The notes under the pieces: model-generated
The model's input: only the letters and a program-made list of their open reading frames with translations
Databases searched by the model: none
Told to the model about the DNA's origin: nothing
Position numbers and translations under genes: made by a program
Part shown: in pieces, positions 33,364-43,600 of the stretch
How positions within the stretch are numbered: position 1 is the stretch's first letter
Layout: each line of letters begins with the position of its first letter
Source: Atriophallophorus winterbourni
Taxonomy: Eukaryota > Platyhelminthes > Trematoda > Plagiorchiida > Microphallidae
Direction of reading: 5' to 3'
Length of the DNA: 64,000 bases
Assembly (NCBI GenBank): GCA_013407085.1
Contig: JACCGJ010008725.1
Coordinates: forward strand, 62,001 to 126,000

Positions 33364-35345
33364 GCCCCCCTCCAAGAAGTCTGGTCAGCGAAGATTTTTG
33401 ATCGGGAGTTGCCAGTAGCGTGGGGCATGCGGGTGTCAGGTTTCCCCGGGTAGGAACGTAGTCTCTCAGCAACCAGTCACATACATTCAGCCAGGGCGCT
33501 CGGTCTGCGTGGGTCGATCTTCGGTGGTTCGACAGTAGGATGTACGGTGAACCGATCAGGACTAAGCCAAGTAGCGTCTCACATGTGAGTGAACGTACTG
33601 CCGAGCCGCCTCACTTGGAGTGAACAGCTGCTAGCGGGATTTTCCCGTTTGGTATGGTCCTAATATGAACCCAATTCGAGCATAAACAGGCGCATTCGTG
33701 GGCTTGACAACAAAAACCAGAAGCTTCGAAAACACAGTCCCTGTTCAGAATTTCCTGTGTCCCGGAGAAGGATGGTAAACGGCCGCGCCAGGAGAATCGG
33801 TTGGCGCGTCAATCTGGGCTGGTAAGGACCTTGTGAGACATGACAGGCGTGTTGGAACAATTGTGCTCGTGTTGGTGGTTAGGGCTACCGGGTGAGTTGG
33901 AAGCAAGCGTAGGTGGAACGGGTTGCCGTTTGGCACGTTTGGTTCCTGTAGTGTCCGGCTCTGGGTTAGCTGTAGGGACAGGAGGGGTAATGACCAGTGG
34001 TGCCGGGGTTGGTGTTGGGTCATTTGGGATAACTTCCTCGTCCATGAAAGCCGGTTTGACTCTGTCGATTAAGACAGTGTCATGCTTGCCGACACGGTCA
34101 ATGACGACCGTCTTGGGGAGCGCCGAATTACTCTGAACGGTCCAGTATGAGGAGGGTGAAGAGGATGCTTCACCATGTCATTCCGGAGAAAAACATATGG
34201 ACAATTAGCCAACTCCTTTGGGACATGTGATGATTTGGCCTGAAGCCGCGGTGGTGATGGGCGAAAACGACTCCTACCGTGTCGCATGCGCGTCACGTTA
34301 TCTCCATAGGCAAATGGTGATTGCCTAGCAGGGCAGACATATATATAGCCACTTGAATGTGGTAACGGGCCAACGAGGTCTACGTGCCTGTGCGAGAAAC
34401 GCTTATCCGGTTCGACGAAAGCTCTTGATGGGCTTTTTGTGTGTCGGTGGATTAGAAGAGCGTTGACAATTACCGCGCACTTTAGCGCTTGTGCGAACGT
34501 CTTTACTGGATTTTGGTCCGTCACGTAGACCCGTGGATTTATCCTTGATGTGGACAACACGACGTAATTTTTTCGGGCCGACGAGAGTAGTCGTCGTTAG
34601 CTGTCGGCCCGATGTGCGATAGGCGCAAGGTTTGATGCAACGTGGCGCATCGTCGCCGTATTTCCAATGTATCCATCAAACGGGTGACCGAGTGTGACTA
34701 CTAGAGTGTCGGCGGGATGGGGTACGAGATCGTGACTTATTGTTGAGTGCGAGGTTTCGAACATCATTGCGTAAAGCCGCAACCTCAGCCAGCAGATCCG
34801 CATTGCTGACTCCCGTTGGAGTACCCTGTGTGCGTGATCGTCCTGCGGTTACGTTGTAAAACATGGGCATCTGGATAGGGACGGATACATTCAGCGATGT
34901 TGTCCGCCATTTCCGAAAGCTCAGATACCGGAGTGCTTTTCGCAGCAACTAAGATGGGTTGCACGGACTGAGGTGAACGCTGGAGCCATAGTTCCTTTAG
35001 TAAGGACTCATCCATGTGCGATGACCTGAGCAGGAGGCGCATCTCCATTAGTATGGTAGATGGCTTTTTGTTGGCAATTTCCAAGTTGCCGAACAGCTGC
35101 TGTAGCTTACATCGTTCAGACAGAACCGTGCGAGAAATCACGGCTTGTTTGACGATACGGTGACGGTCACCGATGGGTGCAGTCAGGACTGCGTCGCGTA
35201 CCTGTAATAACACATCCGCGGGGAGTTTCTGCGTTAAATGTGAAAACATAGCGTAGTCATCAATGATATTTTTAGAACTAAATTCAGTTTCTATAAAATG
35301 AAACTAATACTCAGGGTCCTGTGAAATAAAGCTGGGTATTGTGAT
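33364..35345 (-). mobile_element. Ty3/Gypsy retrotransposon remnant: gag joined to integrase end
   Basis: Minus: gag (about 35335-34785: SSKNIIDDYAMFSHLTQKLP, RLLLRSSHMDESLLKELWL, MADNIAE), then only a little sequence before integrase-type text (34560-34069: RAFVEPDKRFSHRHVDLVG, then PKELANCPYVFLRNDMVKHP, HTGPFRVIRRSP) and a proline-rich tail (34045-33810). Protease, RT, RNase H and most of the integrase core are missing. The part after VDLVGPLPHS jumps directly to the C-terminal chromodomain-proximal region. Gag is cut upstream by CR1-F at about 35345. Non-autonomous and dead. Confidence 0.75.
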
Positions 35346-38034
35346 GACCGTCAAAGTGATTCAAAGTGATTCAAAGTTGTAATGGTCTAAAAAGCATTTA
35401 GCTTAACAATAACCATAGGATGGAGTTATGATGTATATACAATAAAAAAGAAGAACAGGAAAACTCATGTAGTGTAAATCGTATCAAAGTTTGGGTTGTC
35501 TCTCAAGTGTTTGTCCAAATTAGCTTTAAAAATATCCAGGTTGGCTGAGTGTGTAACAGTGGAGGGGAGGGTGTTCCATGTGAAACTTACACGTACAGCA
35601 TACGAATATCTTCGACATTTCAGTCTTGAAGTGGGAATAAGCACTGAAAGTTCGTGTTTCCGACTGGCACGGGGTGGCGAGCGTGTGAGAAGTTTGGACA
35701 AGGGATGGTTAGGGACGTGCATAATATTGTACATCAGTATGAGGTCACCTCTTAGTCGACGACAGCGAAAGTCGAAAAGATTGAGACTCCTCAAACGTTC
35801 TTCATATGGTTTAGCAGCTAGTCCGGGTACAAGCTTTGTGGTTCGGTGGTAAATACGGTGCAGAAGATTGATGTCTTTCTGAATCCAGGGTGACCAAGCC
35901 TGAACAGCGTACTCCATCGCTGGTCTCAAATAGGTGTTCATGATACGGGGCACCGACTGATTGGAGAATCTGCCGAAAAATTCGTCTCAATAACGCCAAT
36001 ACTTGTGACGCCTTTTTGTATGCCGCTTTGCACTGCAGTGAAGTCTTCAGACTTGAACTGGTCCAAACACCCAAATCCTTCTCTTCAGTTGTCCAGACGA
36101 GTTGGTGGGACCCAAGAGTGTAGTTGTAATTAACAGCCTTTCCAATGTTCAACGCCTTGCACTTTTGGAAGTTGAATGGTCGCTAAGACCCAGTGGAGCC
36201 TGGAATTCGATCGCTTCGATAGATTGTTCCTCCGATGTTAACACCAAATCCAAGACAGAGGGGCGGTCAGAACCTCTCCTCCGGGTGCATTCGTGAACAT
36301 GTTTGTATAACGAGATTGAATCTAGTACCTCTCTAAATCGATATTCTGGTGATTGTGAGGAGTGATGGTCCCTGAGATAAAGGGTGGACAGAATAAAATC
36401 ACCCATAATAAGTGTCGTTGCTTGGTGTGCGTGAGTCAAGCGCTGAAGCTCTTGTATCAACCTTTCGTTGTACGATTCCGTGGATGAAGGGACCGGTAGA
36501 CCACACCAATAATGCAAACTTCACCAGACATCAGTGTTAAAGTGAACCAAATTGTATCCTCGAGCGTGAATTCTGTCTTGTCTATTGGATGGCACTGGAG
36601 TCTATTATGGTAATAAAGAGCAACACCACCACCGCTTCTCTCTCCATCGTTCCTTATCAAATTCATATTTGGAATTGATATCTCCGATTCAGTCAATTGG
36701 GAAGAATACCATGTTTCTGTAATGGTGATAATGTCAGGTGAGTAGCGCGAACATATCTCGGTTAGCTCAGCTAATTTGTTCGGAAGGCTTTGTGCATTTG
36801 TATATAAACATCTTATAAAGTTTGTGGTGTTTAAATCATTGAAAGTTATCAAAGGGCTGACTCGGTTAGAGTCGGAATGCTCAAGTTTTTTGGAGCCATC
36901 ACATGACATTCAGGTTGAACCTCATCACTAGGCGTTTGATGGTCGGTACTATCCGTTTGCTTGCTACCGGCTATTACCTTGGGCAAGCTCAACTTGACGT
37001 TTGGGGGTAGGTTTTTTCTATTAGCTTTCCATTCACTTTTGATAGTATCAGTCATTTCGGTTGTGAAGAAGGTTAGCTTTAAAGGGCTAGGACCTTGCCC
37101 TTTATAGTTGGCAGATCGCGGTATCCCAAAAGCATCCACAAGTACGGTATTTTTAATACCAATTGTTTCGGCTAGATATTTCCACTGTTTGTGGTCGTGC
37201 TCAGACTTTTCTTGAGAAGGTACGTCAGCAGCATCTTCCGGAACACCTAGAATTACAATACTTCTCGGATTACATTCTCCACGAGATTTCTGCGACGACT
37301 TTCGCTCCCACCATGGTAAGTCTGCATGGATACGACATGTAGCCTCTGGAACACCTCTAAGAGTGTAAGCATTTAAGAGTACGTTTTCCACGTCCTCCGC
37401 AGATTGCAGCGTTTTTTAATGAGGCGAGGATCATCTTTGTGCGGAGAATTCAGGTGGCGGTTTAATCAAACTATTGATGAATGGAGTAACTGTGACCAGT
37501 CTCATCTGCCTACGGAGTTTATACCACTCAGCTAAGTCATGTTTTTGCTTAGCTTCGAACAGCGTTTCCTGCGACTCGGTCACGTTTGTGCATATAACTA
37601 AGGTTTACACCAGCGGATTTTGTTTTATAATTTGAGTAAGTCATTTTAGTAGTGGTTTTTCTGAGTCCTTTCTCATTTCCGTTAAGTCGAGGAGTCACTG
37701 ATTCCAACGAACGCTTCCCCGTTTTAGTCACCATCTGCGCGGTTATCGGAGCAAATGTTGGCCTGTTTGAGTATGATAGATTTTCTACCGGCTCCTAGGC
37801 AGTAACTTCTAAGTAGGACAGCAATGGTGCCTTTATGACCTTGTTTATCAATTCATTCAGTTTTTGCATACTGGATTCCAGTCCATTTAGACGCGTCTCA
37901 ATTTCATTCTCACGGATTTTCGCCTCCGAGAATGACGCTGTTTTTTGGCCTTATGAAGTTGGCAAACGTGACAGACACTGGGATAAACATTTCCATTAAT
38001 AATCGATACTAAATCCGAGGTTACCGATTTGTCG

Positions 38035-38074
38035 CTAACGATGGCAAACAGCCTGAAACCGGTAGTGGTGTGTA
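38035..38074 (+). ncRNA. Hammerhead ribozyme, ACCGGU type, G5 mutated
   Basis: CTAACGA (G to A at core position 5), T, GGC-AAACA-GCC, T, GAAA, CCGGTA, GTGGTGTG. The first C is donated by the target duplication. The copy lacks its own helix I 5' strand and is presumably inactive. Confidence 0.6.
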
Positions 38075-38104
38075 AGGGATGGGGATGTGAGCAACACTTT
38101 ACTT
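38036..38104 (+). mobile_element. 69-bp hammerhead-ribozyme insertion with 11-bp target duplication
   Basis: CGATTTGTCGC occurs at 38025-38035 and again at 38105-38115. Between them lie 69 bp that begin in the hammerhead core and end GAGCAACACTTTACTT, the same 3' end as the retrozyme-like repeats at 42321 and 25265. Ignoring the insert restores the frame of the PHD-like finger (…HAKCDK followed by SVTSDLVSIINGN), which proves a precise insertion into CR1-F. It is a 5'-truncated retroposed copy. Confidence 0.8.
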
Positions 38105-38399
38105 CGATTTGTCGCATTTAGCATGAACTTTCGACAAAAAATTATAACACGTGACAGACTTCGCCTTAGGACTTACCGACTTTTGGCAAACCGTACACAT
38201 GCAGCTCGGTGCGTTTTGTATCATTTTCGGGGTCATTCGGTCAGGGTTGTGTGCAGTGCTGTTCAGTGGTGTGTTCACTGGCGGTGGCTCTGTCGAGCGA
38301 TCGATGGTGAATATCGTGAGCGCGACGAAAAGCGTTGTTCACTAATAAGAGCAAAATCAAAATTGATTCCAGCGATCCGATTCGGTAGTTGATCGCACG

Positions 38400-40100
38400 C
38401 TGTTGAATATATAACCAGTCGACGGCGAAGAATAAGATCTTTCCAATGACGTTAATCCCTTTGAGGACTTGAAGAGTATTAACAGGGTTGCACGCGTCGA
38501 TCCAATATGGGAAAATCACGAGAAATCCAAATTTGCTCGTATTATCGATTACCGCTACGAGAGTGGTATATCCAGAAAGCTGACTTCGAGCGGAGTCTAA
38601 TAATGTATAATATATACACGTACGTGTAAGTATAAGAACAGTATAGGCGGATAATCAGGAGCTCAAAATAATGCGACTGTATGAATCACTCTAACATTCA
38701 ACATAACGTCAGAAGTGATCTTTTAGTTTCTTTATATTTTCGATATTGTAACTTTTCTAAAACGATTCCTTGTCATAACCTTCCAAAAAGAAAGAAAGCA
38801 TCAAACTGAAAGCTGTTTTGTGTTTTTAATCTTTATTGAGGCAGTCACAGCTGAGGCAATTTGAATCAAATTATTTGAACCAAACTTGTGTCCAGAAACG
38901 ATTAGTTCGTGATCCCTCGTTTCCTCGACCGTCGTTAATATCGACCGAACCACGCGATAACACGTGACTTCGATTTTTATTTAAGGTTTGATGACACTCA
39001 GATCCATTTCTCAATTTTCTCACGCTTGTATTTTAAAGCTTAATGTGAAATGACGAAAAAGATATATTTCACTTGACTTAAGCGTGGTTGTCGTTTTTTA
39101 ATCAAATAATTTTTTTGTCAATTCAAGTAAGTTTATTCGAAATATGGAATTTACATCGGTCTTATATATAACATTAATATATTCTGTGAGTTTTTATTGC
39201 TTTCTTATAAATAAATTTTAGAATCCAAAATAAATACCAGAGTTCAATAAATATGACATAAATTGAAAGCAATGTTTAATATTCTGTTAATCATAAATTA
39301 AATCACATTGGTTAAGTTCGATGTTTGTTGTTCATAAGAAAATGGTGAAGGTGTCTTGACATTAAAAAACCAGTTCTCAAGTACAAATTATCAGTTTGAA
39401 TACTATGAAAAAAGAGCAAATATAAGAAGACACCATTATGAAAAAAGCAATTTTTAATGATTTTGTAAACATTTAACCTATATAAATTTTACGATTTTAA
39501 GTTCTTGGAATATCCATAAAGTATTGATGTAGTTTACAAGATGAAAAATTGAATTAATTATCCCTATAACCCCGATAATTTCGTTGTTGTCTCGTGGTCG
39601 CTGCCCTGACTGAATACGTATTCGACATTGTGTAGTGTGAAGTTCGTTAAGGTGGAAACGATTAGAATTGGGGTGGCTAAAGCCTTAATCAAGTCGAGTC
39701 TGAGGAGGTTGAAATATCATCAGCTGTAGTGAATATGGTCAATACGGTATCTGTCCAGGCTGGCCGATCAAATTGACTCCAGCGTACCTGCACACAAGTA
39801 GCACTTTCTGTGGTCAACCACATACCGGCCATGGCCCAGCAAAATAACGATTGCACATAATATCGTGAAAGGTAAAAATAGCCTTGACGCGTGTGATATT
39901 AATGACTATCTGTGTACTATTTTAGCGAACGAATATTATGTCAGGTCATTCGGGTCAAATCGCCTTCTGGTGCGAACTTCTAGTAGGTTGTGGAACTCCA
40001 TCATGAGGACAATCGATCCAGTGTGAATCACATTGCACACTTTTAGTATCGGCTTATCGATCGCGTTACGATTAACACCCAATGTCAACATTTTTAATCA
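38400..40100. other. Unassigned AT-rich sequence
   Basis: No supported gene, ribozyme or repeat family. 39000-39560 is very AT-rich. The missing 5' part of the Gypsy gag and its upstream LTR would be expected in this direction but were not recognised. Confidence 0.4.
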
Positions 40101-40480
40101 CTTTTATCCCGACTCTAGCAACACAAGTGAACGCCGATTGTTAGAAGCTTATATTACACGCGTGACAAAGAATCACACACAGAAATTGAGTATATTACAA
40201 CTAGTACACCGAATATGTTTGCTTCAAACTGACTTGTCAGGAGATTTCGTTCCAAACGGCTACATTCGAGCCCCAGCTATGTTAGGTTTTTTTGACCAAC
40301 ATTGACGAATCGTACGACATTCATTTGTGCGAATGTTCACCCTCTGCTCATGTTACAAACAGGTTGTCAGTTGAACCATTCTGCTACGATTTTCTCCCCA
40401 ACTGAGTTCTTGGAATTTCGATTATTGTCATCGGTCTACTTCTTACCCCTGTGTTATGCCGAAGGGTGGCATTTTGCACA
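40100..40480 (-). mobile_element. PLE GIY-YIG C-terminal remnant, diverged
   Basis: Parts on minus (KMPPFGIT near 40460; PFGTKSPDKSV near 40240; SNNRRSLVLLESG near 40120) align with the better preserved copy at 48950-49350. No GIY-YIG core remains. The family call depends on that second copy. Confidence 0.3.
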
Positions 40481-41216
40481 TCATCAAAATTCGCTTGATT
40501 TGTAATTGTCACATTTCATATTGTAATATGGATATGTTGCTGATTATATTTTCAATTGAACATATTATGGAATGCATTGATCTGATTCAGATAGCGCCCC
40601 CATTTTTTCTATGTTACGATATCATGCCTAAATCGCCATAACTAACGTAGAAAAACAACGTGAGAAATATCATGAACTGGTTCATCAGTGTGTTTTATTT
40701 TTTTGATTTGTTTATTTCGTGTAATATTCCAGACTTAGCACTTTGAACAAACGCACCATCACATAGGTACTAACAAATCGCAAACTCACAAAAACCAATG
40801 AATCAGCCTTGTTCAGAAAATTCAATTTCTTTCCTCTACTGCTACTTCTCGAGAATGCATTTTTTCTAGTGGCGGGGAGCGTCAAATCTATCATCGGATT
40901 TAAGATGAACAAGAAAGTAAGTACGTAAATGTGTGGTAATATTATTTTTTGTTAGTTTGCCACTTGAAGGGATTGTGATCTTCATGCTTGTAATGCTTTT
41001 TTAGCTGTGGCGAGATTTTAACTAGGAAATAAATGGTTCGATTAAGATAGTCACGGCACACCGTGATTCAGTATATTGCGCAAATGTCATTAGAATTTAT
41101 TTAATCAATTGTAACGTGGTTCGAATTGGATAGATACTTTTGACGAGAACACAAATTGAGTGAGGGAAACGATTTATGAAGATAAAGTTTGCAATGAATC
41201 GCTTATAGCAAGTTTT

Positions 41217-41256
41217 TGGTAACGTTTCGCTTCTGAACACAAGCTTCGTCAGACCG
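41217..41256 (-). ncRNA. PLE hammerhead ribozyme (left, inverted copy)
   Basis: Minus: CGGT, CTGACGA, A, GCTT-GTGTTCAG-AAGC, GAAACGTT, ACC. Core intact. Helix II is shortened by a 2-bp deletion relative to PLE2. Helix I has three to four pairs. Confidence 0.7.
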
Positions 41257-41854
41257 AACAGATAAGACTCCTTTAGGTTGTGCGACAAACTGCATTTGCG
41301 AAATCAAATGCAAGGGTTGCGCGGGTGTTTACATTGGGCAAACGTTTAGAGAACTTTGCCCTAGGGTAAACGAACATAGGAAACGAGTAGGAAAGCAACC
41401 TCGCAATCCCAGTGCATATCAATCACTGATTCGGGATTCTGCTATAGATGAACACGTGCTAGACACTGGACAGAGCGTAGATCCAGATAACATGGAAGTG
41501 ATAAGAAGGGGTGTGAAATATTATAGGGAAAGACTTCACGCCGAGGCAATTAAAATAAAAAAGGCTGGGGCGAATGCGGTGAACAAGGTGGATGGGGCGG
41601 ATATCTCAACAATCTGGCGTTAGGTTCTTCAGCGGATATGTATTAGCGTGCATAACACCTAATGTGCATATGGATTACGTAAGCAGTTTGTCAGCGGATG
41701 CTGTTCGCACATGCACACTAAATAACAAATTTAGGGATTAACATAGCATTATGGGGTGCGATCAATTGTCTTGTTCTCCCCTGTCTAGCTTAGAGAACTC
41801 AGGATTGGTAAAAAAAATGCCATTTAAACCTAAACACTGTTCATAACGACACAC

Positions 41855-41899
41855 TTGGTCTGACGAGGCTTCTGTGTTGAGAAGCGAATCGTTACCCAA
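41855..41899 (+). ncRNA. PLE hammerhead ribozyme (right copy)
   Basis: Plus: TTGGT, CTGACGA, G, GCTTCT-GTGTTG-AGAAGC, GAATCGTT, ACCCAA. Position 15.1 is T rather than A, so the essential A15.1-U16.1 pair is lost. Helix I has a mismatch. Likely inactive. Confidence 0.6.
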
Positions 41900-42319
41900 A
41901 ACATGCTATAACCGATTCATTGCAAACTTTAATTTCATGATTATGTACTCCCAATCGGTCTTGAATATTTTCAAATGGTTTGCGGAAACGATTTATATTG
42001 GACTAAAATTGGAATTCAGCACATTGTAAAGCGTTTGTGCGATATTATCGTCGAAATATACCACTCGGGCAGTTTCGACTTAACTTGAAGAATATATTCG
42101 AGAAGTTGCAGTGTAGCTAAAAACGGATCCTGGAGACAAAAAAGCAATGCTGCTTTAAAATAAAATTTCCTGTAGTTATCTGGATTCAAATAGTTTATAG
42201 TTAAATGCTTTAAAACATCCGTTATAGAGAAACCCACTCCAATTGTTGCAAAAAATAAACAAACGATATTAAAGTATTTGTGTTGTGTGTTTTGAAAATA
42301 CATGCAAATATGACCAAAG

Positions 42320-42590
42320 TAATGTGTTGCTCACATCTCCCGCACTTACGCACTACTACCGGTTTGTGGCTATTTGCCGTCATCAGTTGGAGATTGTAAG
42401 ATTAGATTCAGTGAGCCTTGAAACAGTGGATAAGTGGTAAACAAAACTATACTTGAATGCCACTGTTGCATAGGGTTCGTACAACGAACCACGATGTTCA
42501 AACACAGAATCACAGTGATTCGTGGCCAAGCAATCAAGGCGCTTATGGATGACCAAAGTGATGTGTTGCCTGAAATTACACTCCACTACC
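42320..42590 (-). repeat. Retrozyme-like monomer, minus orientation
   Basis: Minus unit running from ACCGGT at 42588-42593 to the ACCGGT at 42358-42363 (230 bp apart). Landmarks on plus: GATGTGTTGCCTG at the right, GTACAACGAACCACGATGTT, TTGAATGCCACTGTTGC, GAGCCTTGAAACAGTGG, and a hammerhead at 42352-42392. No reading frame. The same body occurs at 19300-19420 and 29750-29845. Confidence 0.65.
42352..42392 (-). ncRNA. Hammerhead ribozyme, ACCGGU type, G12 mutated
   Basis: Minus: CTGATGA, C, GGC-AAATA-GCC, A, CAAA (G12 to C), CCGGTA, GTAGTGCG. The GAAA box is broken, so cleavage is not expected. The rest is canonical. Confidence 0.6.
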
Positions 42591-42860
42591 GGTTTCATGC
42601 AAATATGGACTTTTCGTTCAAGTTTACATTCATCCACGAGTGTGAACGCATGTGATTGAAGAGGTTGGTCGTACTAGCCCTACCAGCAGTTGCTAAAAAG
42701 CTGAAGTTGTTTGATATTTATCCACTGTTTCAAGACACATGTAACCTGATCGCACTGACCTTACCTGATGAGTACAATCAGTACGAAACCGGTAGTGTGG
42801 TGTGTGATAGAAATGCATGCAAGTGCGGATTTTTATCACCCAACTATCAATTTTGCATCA
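42588..42860 (+). repeat. Retrozyme-like monomer, plus orientation, head-to-head with the previous one
   Basis: Starts at the shared ACCGGT (42588) and runs plus: GGACTTTTCGTTCAA, GCATGTGATTGAAGAGG, TTATCCACTGTTTCAAG, then a canonical hammerhead at 42758-42800 followed by GTGTGTGATAGAAATGCATG. The next ACCGGT is 200 bp away (42788). TTATCCACTGTTTCAAG also occurs in the minus-oriented neighbour, so both belong to one family and form an inverted dimer. Confidence 0.65.
42758..42800 (+). ncRNA. Hammerhead ribozyme, ACCGGU type, canonical
   Basis: Plus: CCTTAC, CTGATGA, GTAC-AATCA-GTAC, GAAA, CCGG, TA, GTGTGG. All core residues are present. Helix I pairs five of six positions. Helix III is the palindrome ACCGGT, which would need a second molecule or a tandem partner. 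Best candidate of this type for activity. Confidence 0.8.
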
Positions 42861-43439
42861 ACGTTATCTTTAATATTTTCAGCTAATCAGGCGTTTGTTC
42901 ACAGCTGCAGTTCTTATGCTATTTTTATGAATTAGTTTAATGCGTCTACAGAGTTTAGGTCCGATTTACAAAAGAAATTGCTATTTTGTAGAAGAAGTGT
43001 TCACATCGGTCCAATCTTTATCATTCTTAAAGTTTGTTAAGAAGGAATATATCTATGGGAAAATATAAAATTAGTGTTTAAAAGAATTAAATTTTCACTT
43101 CAACCGATATGGTATCCCTTCAGTTATCACATTTGATAGTGGAATTTATTTTTGAAAATGACCGATTAAAAATTTTAGCGTTGGCATTGTCACGATCAAA
43201 TTGTTTACACACTAATCGAACACATATAATTCGATACGGTTCTGCTTCGTAACAGACAACAATACTTTTTATCATTTTAGATATCGGAAGAATTGCTCTA
43301 CAGAATAAATGCAATGCTATCTCAATTCAATGTCGATTGTCGGAGATTAATTTGCTGATTTACTACCACGAAAAACGCGAGCTTTACTCATCTAGGTCGG
43401 GCATTTATGAGTAACACCGGAAAAGTGGCTCTACTCATG

Positions 43440-43600
43440 TGATGCGCTCAAGTCCCCGGACATAAACACTTCAACCGGTTTCGAGCTGTTTGATATCAAC
43501 AGGTGTAAACAGTGAGATAAGATGAATTGAGTTTTGAAACATTGCAGAAGTGGTAAAACTATGGAGAATTCCACGTTTAACATTCACGTATCCATTCAGC
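43440..43600 (-). repeat. Retrozyme-like repeat, degenerate
   Basis: Plus-strand order: TGTGATGCGCTCAAGTCCCC (compare the start of the copy at 42321), hammerhead on minus at 43466-43507, then AGTTTTGAAACATTGCAGAA and GTGGTAAAACTAT as in the body at 42415-42450. An open frame starting at 43534 begins inside it. Confidence 0.5.
43466..43507 (-). ncRNA. Hammerhead ribozyme, ACCGGU type, A6 mutated
   Basis: Minus: CAC, CTGTTGA (A6 to T), TATCAAACAGCTC, GAAA, CCGGTT, GAAGTGT. The core mutation and weak helix II argue against activity. Confidence 0.5.

Larger units (their letters stand above)
35346..38360 (-). mobile_element. CR1-F: long CR1 copy lacking the RT core
   Basis: Minus: ORF1-like PHD finger (about 38230-37950: CTVCQKSVSPKAKSVTC, HAKC, then CHVCQ), interrupted by a ribozyme insert at 38036-38104; leader (37391-36849: NPRSIVILGVPEDA); endonuclease (36909-36180: YTNAQSLPNKLAELTEICSR, ITETWYSSQ, SGGGVALYYHN, LIMGDF, PLGLSDHS). 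At about 36165 the SDH motif is followed directly by PFNFQKCKALNIGKA from the RT thumb. The palm and fingers are gone. C-terminal region 36152-35465 (EEKDLGVWTSSSLKTSLQ, CRRYSYAVRVSFTWNTLP). 3' tail CTTTGAATCACTTTGAATCA at about 35354-35375. It interrupts the Gypsy gag and is therefore younger than that element. Confidence 0.8.
41180..41960 (+). mobile_element. PLE3: GIY-YIG fragment between inverted hammerheads
   Basis: Plus strand 41281-41622 encodes most of a GIY-YIG domain in one open frame ending in a stop: NCICEIKCKGCAGVYIGQTF, ELCPRVNEHRKRVGKQPRNP, DNMEVIRRGVKYYRERLHAE, GADISTIWR. It is the same family as PLE2 but with GQT intact. Downstream a hammerhead lies on plus (41855-41899), and upstream one on minus (41217-41256), each followed by the same terminal sequence (GAATCG-TTATAGCA...). 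So terminal repeats are in inverted orientation around a truncated element. Confidence 0.75.

Noticed and set aside
33840..34136. Glycine/valine-rich frame on plus over the Gypsy remnant
   Set aside because: Antisense shadow of the proline-rich integrase tail on minus.
38087..38392. 101-codon frame on plus
   Set aside because: It lies antisense to the CR1-F PHD-like finger and the ribozyme insert and has no features of its own.
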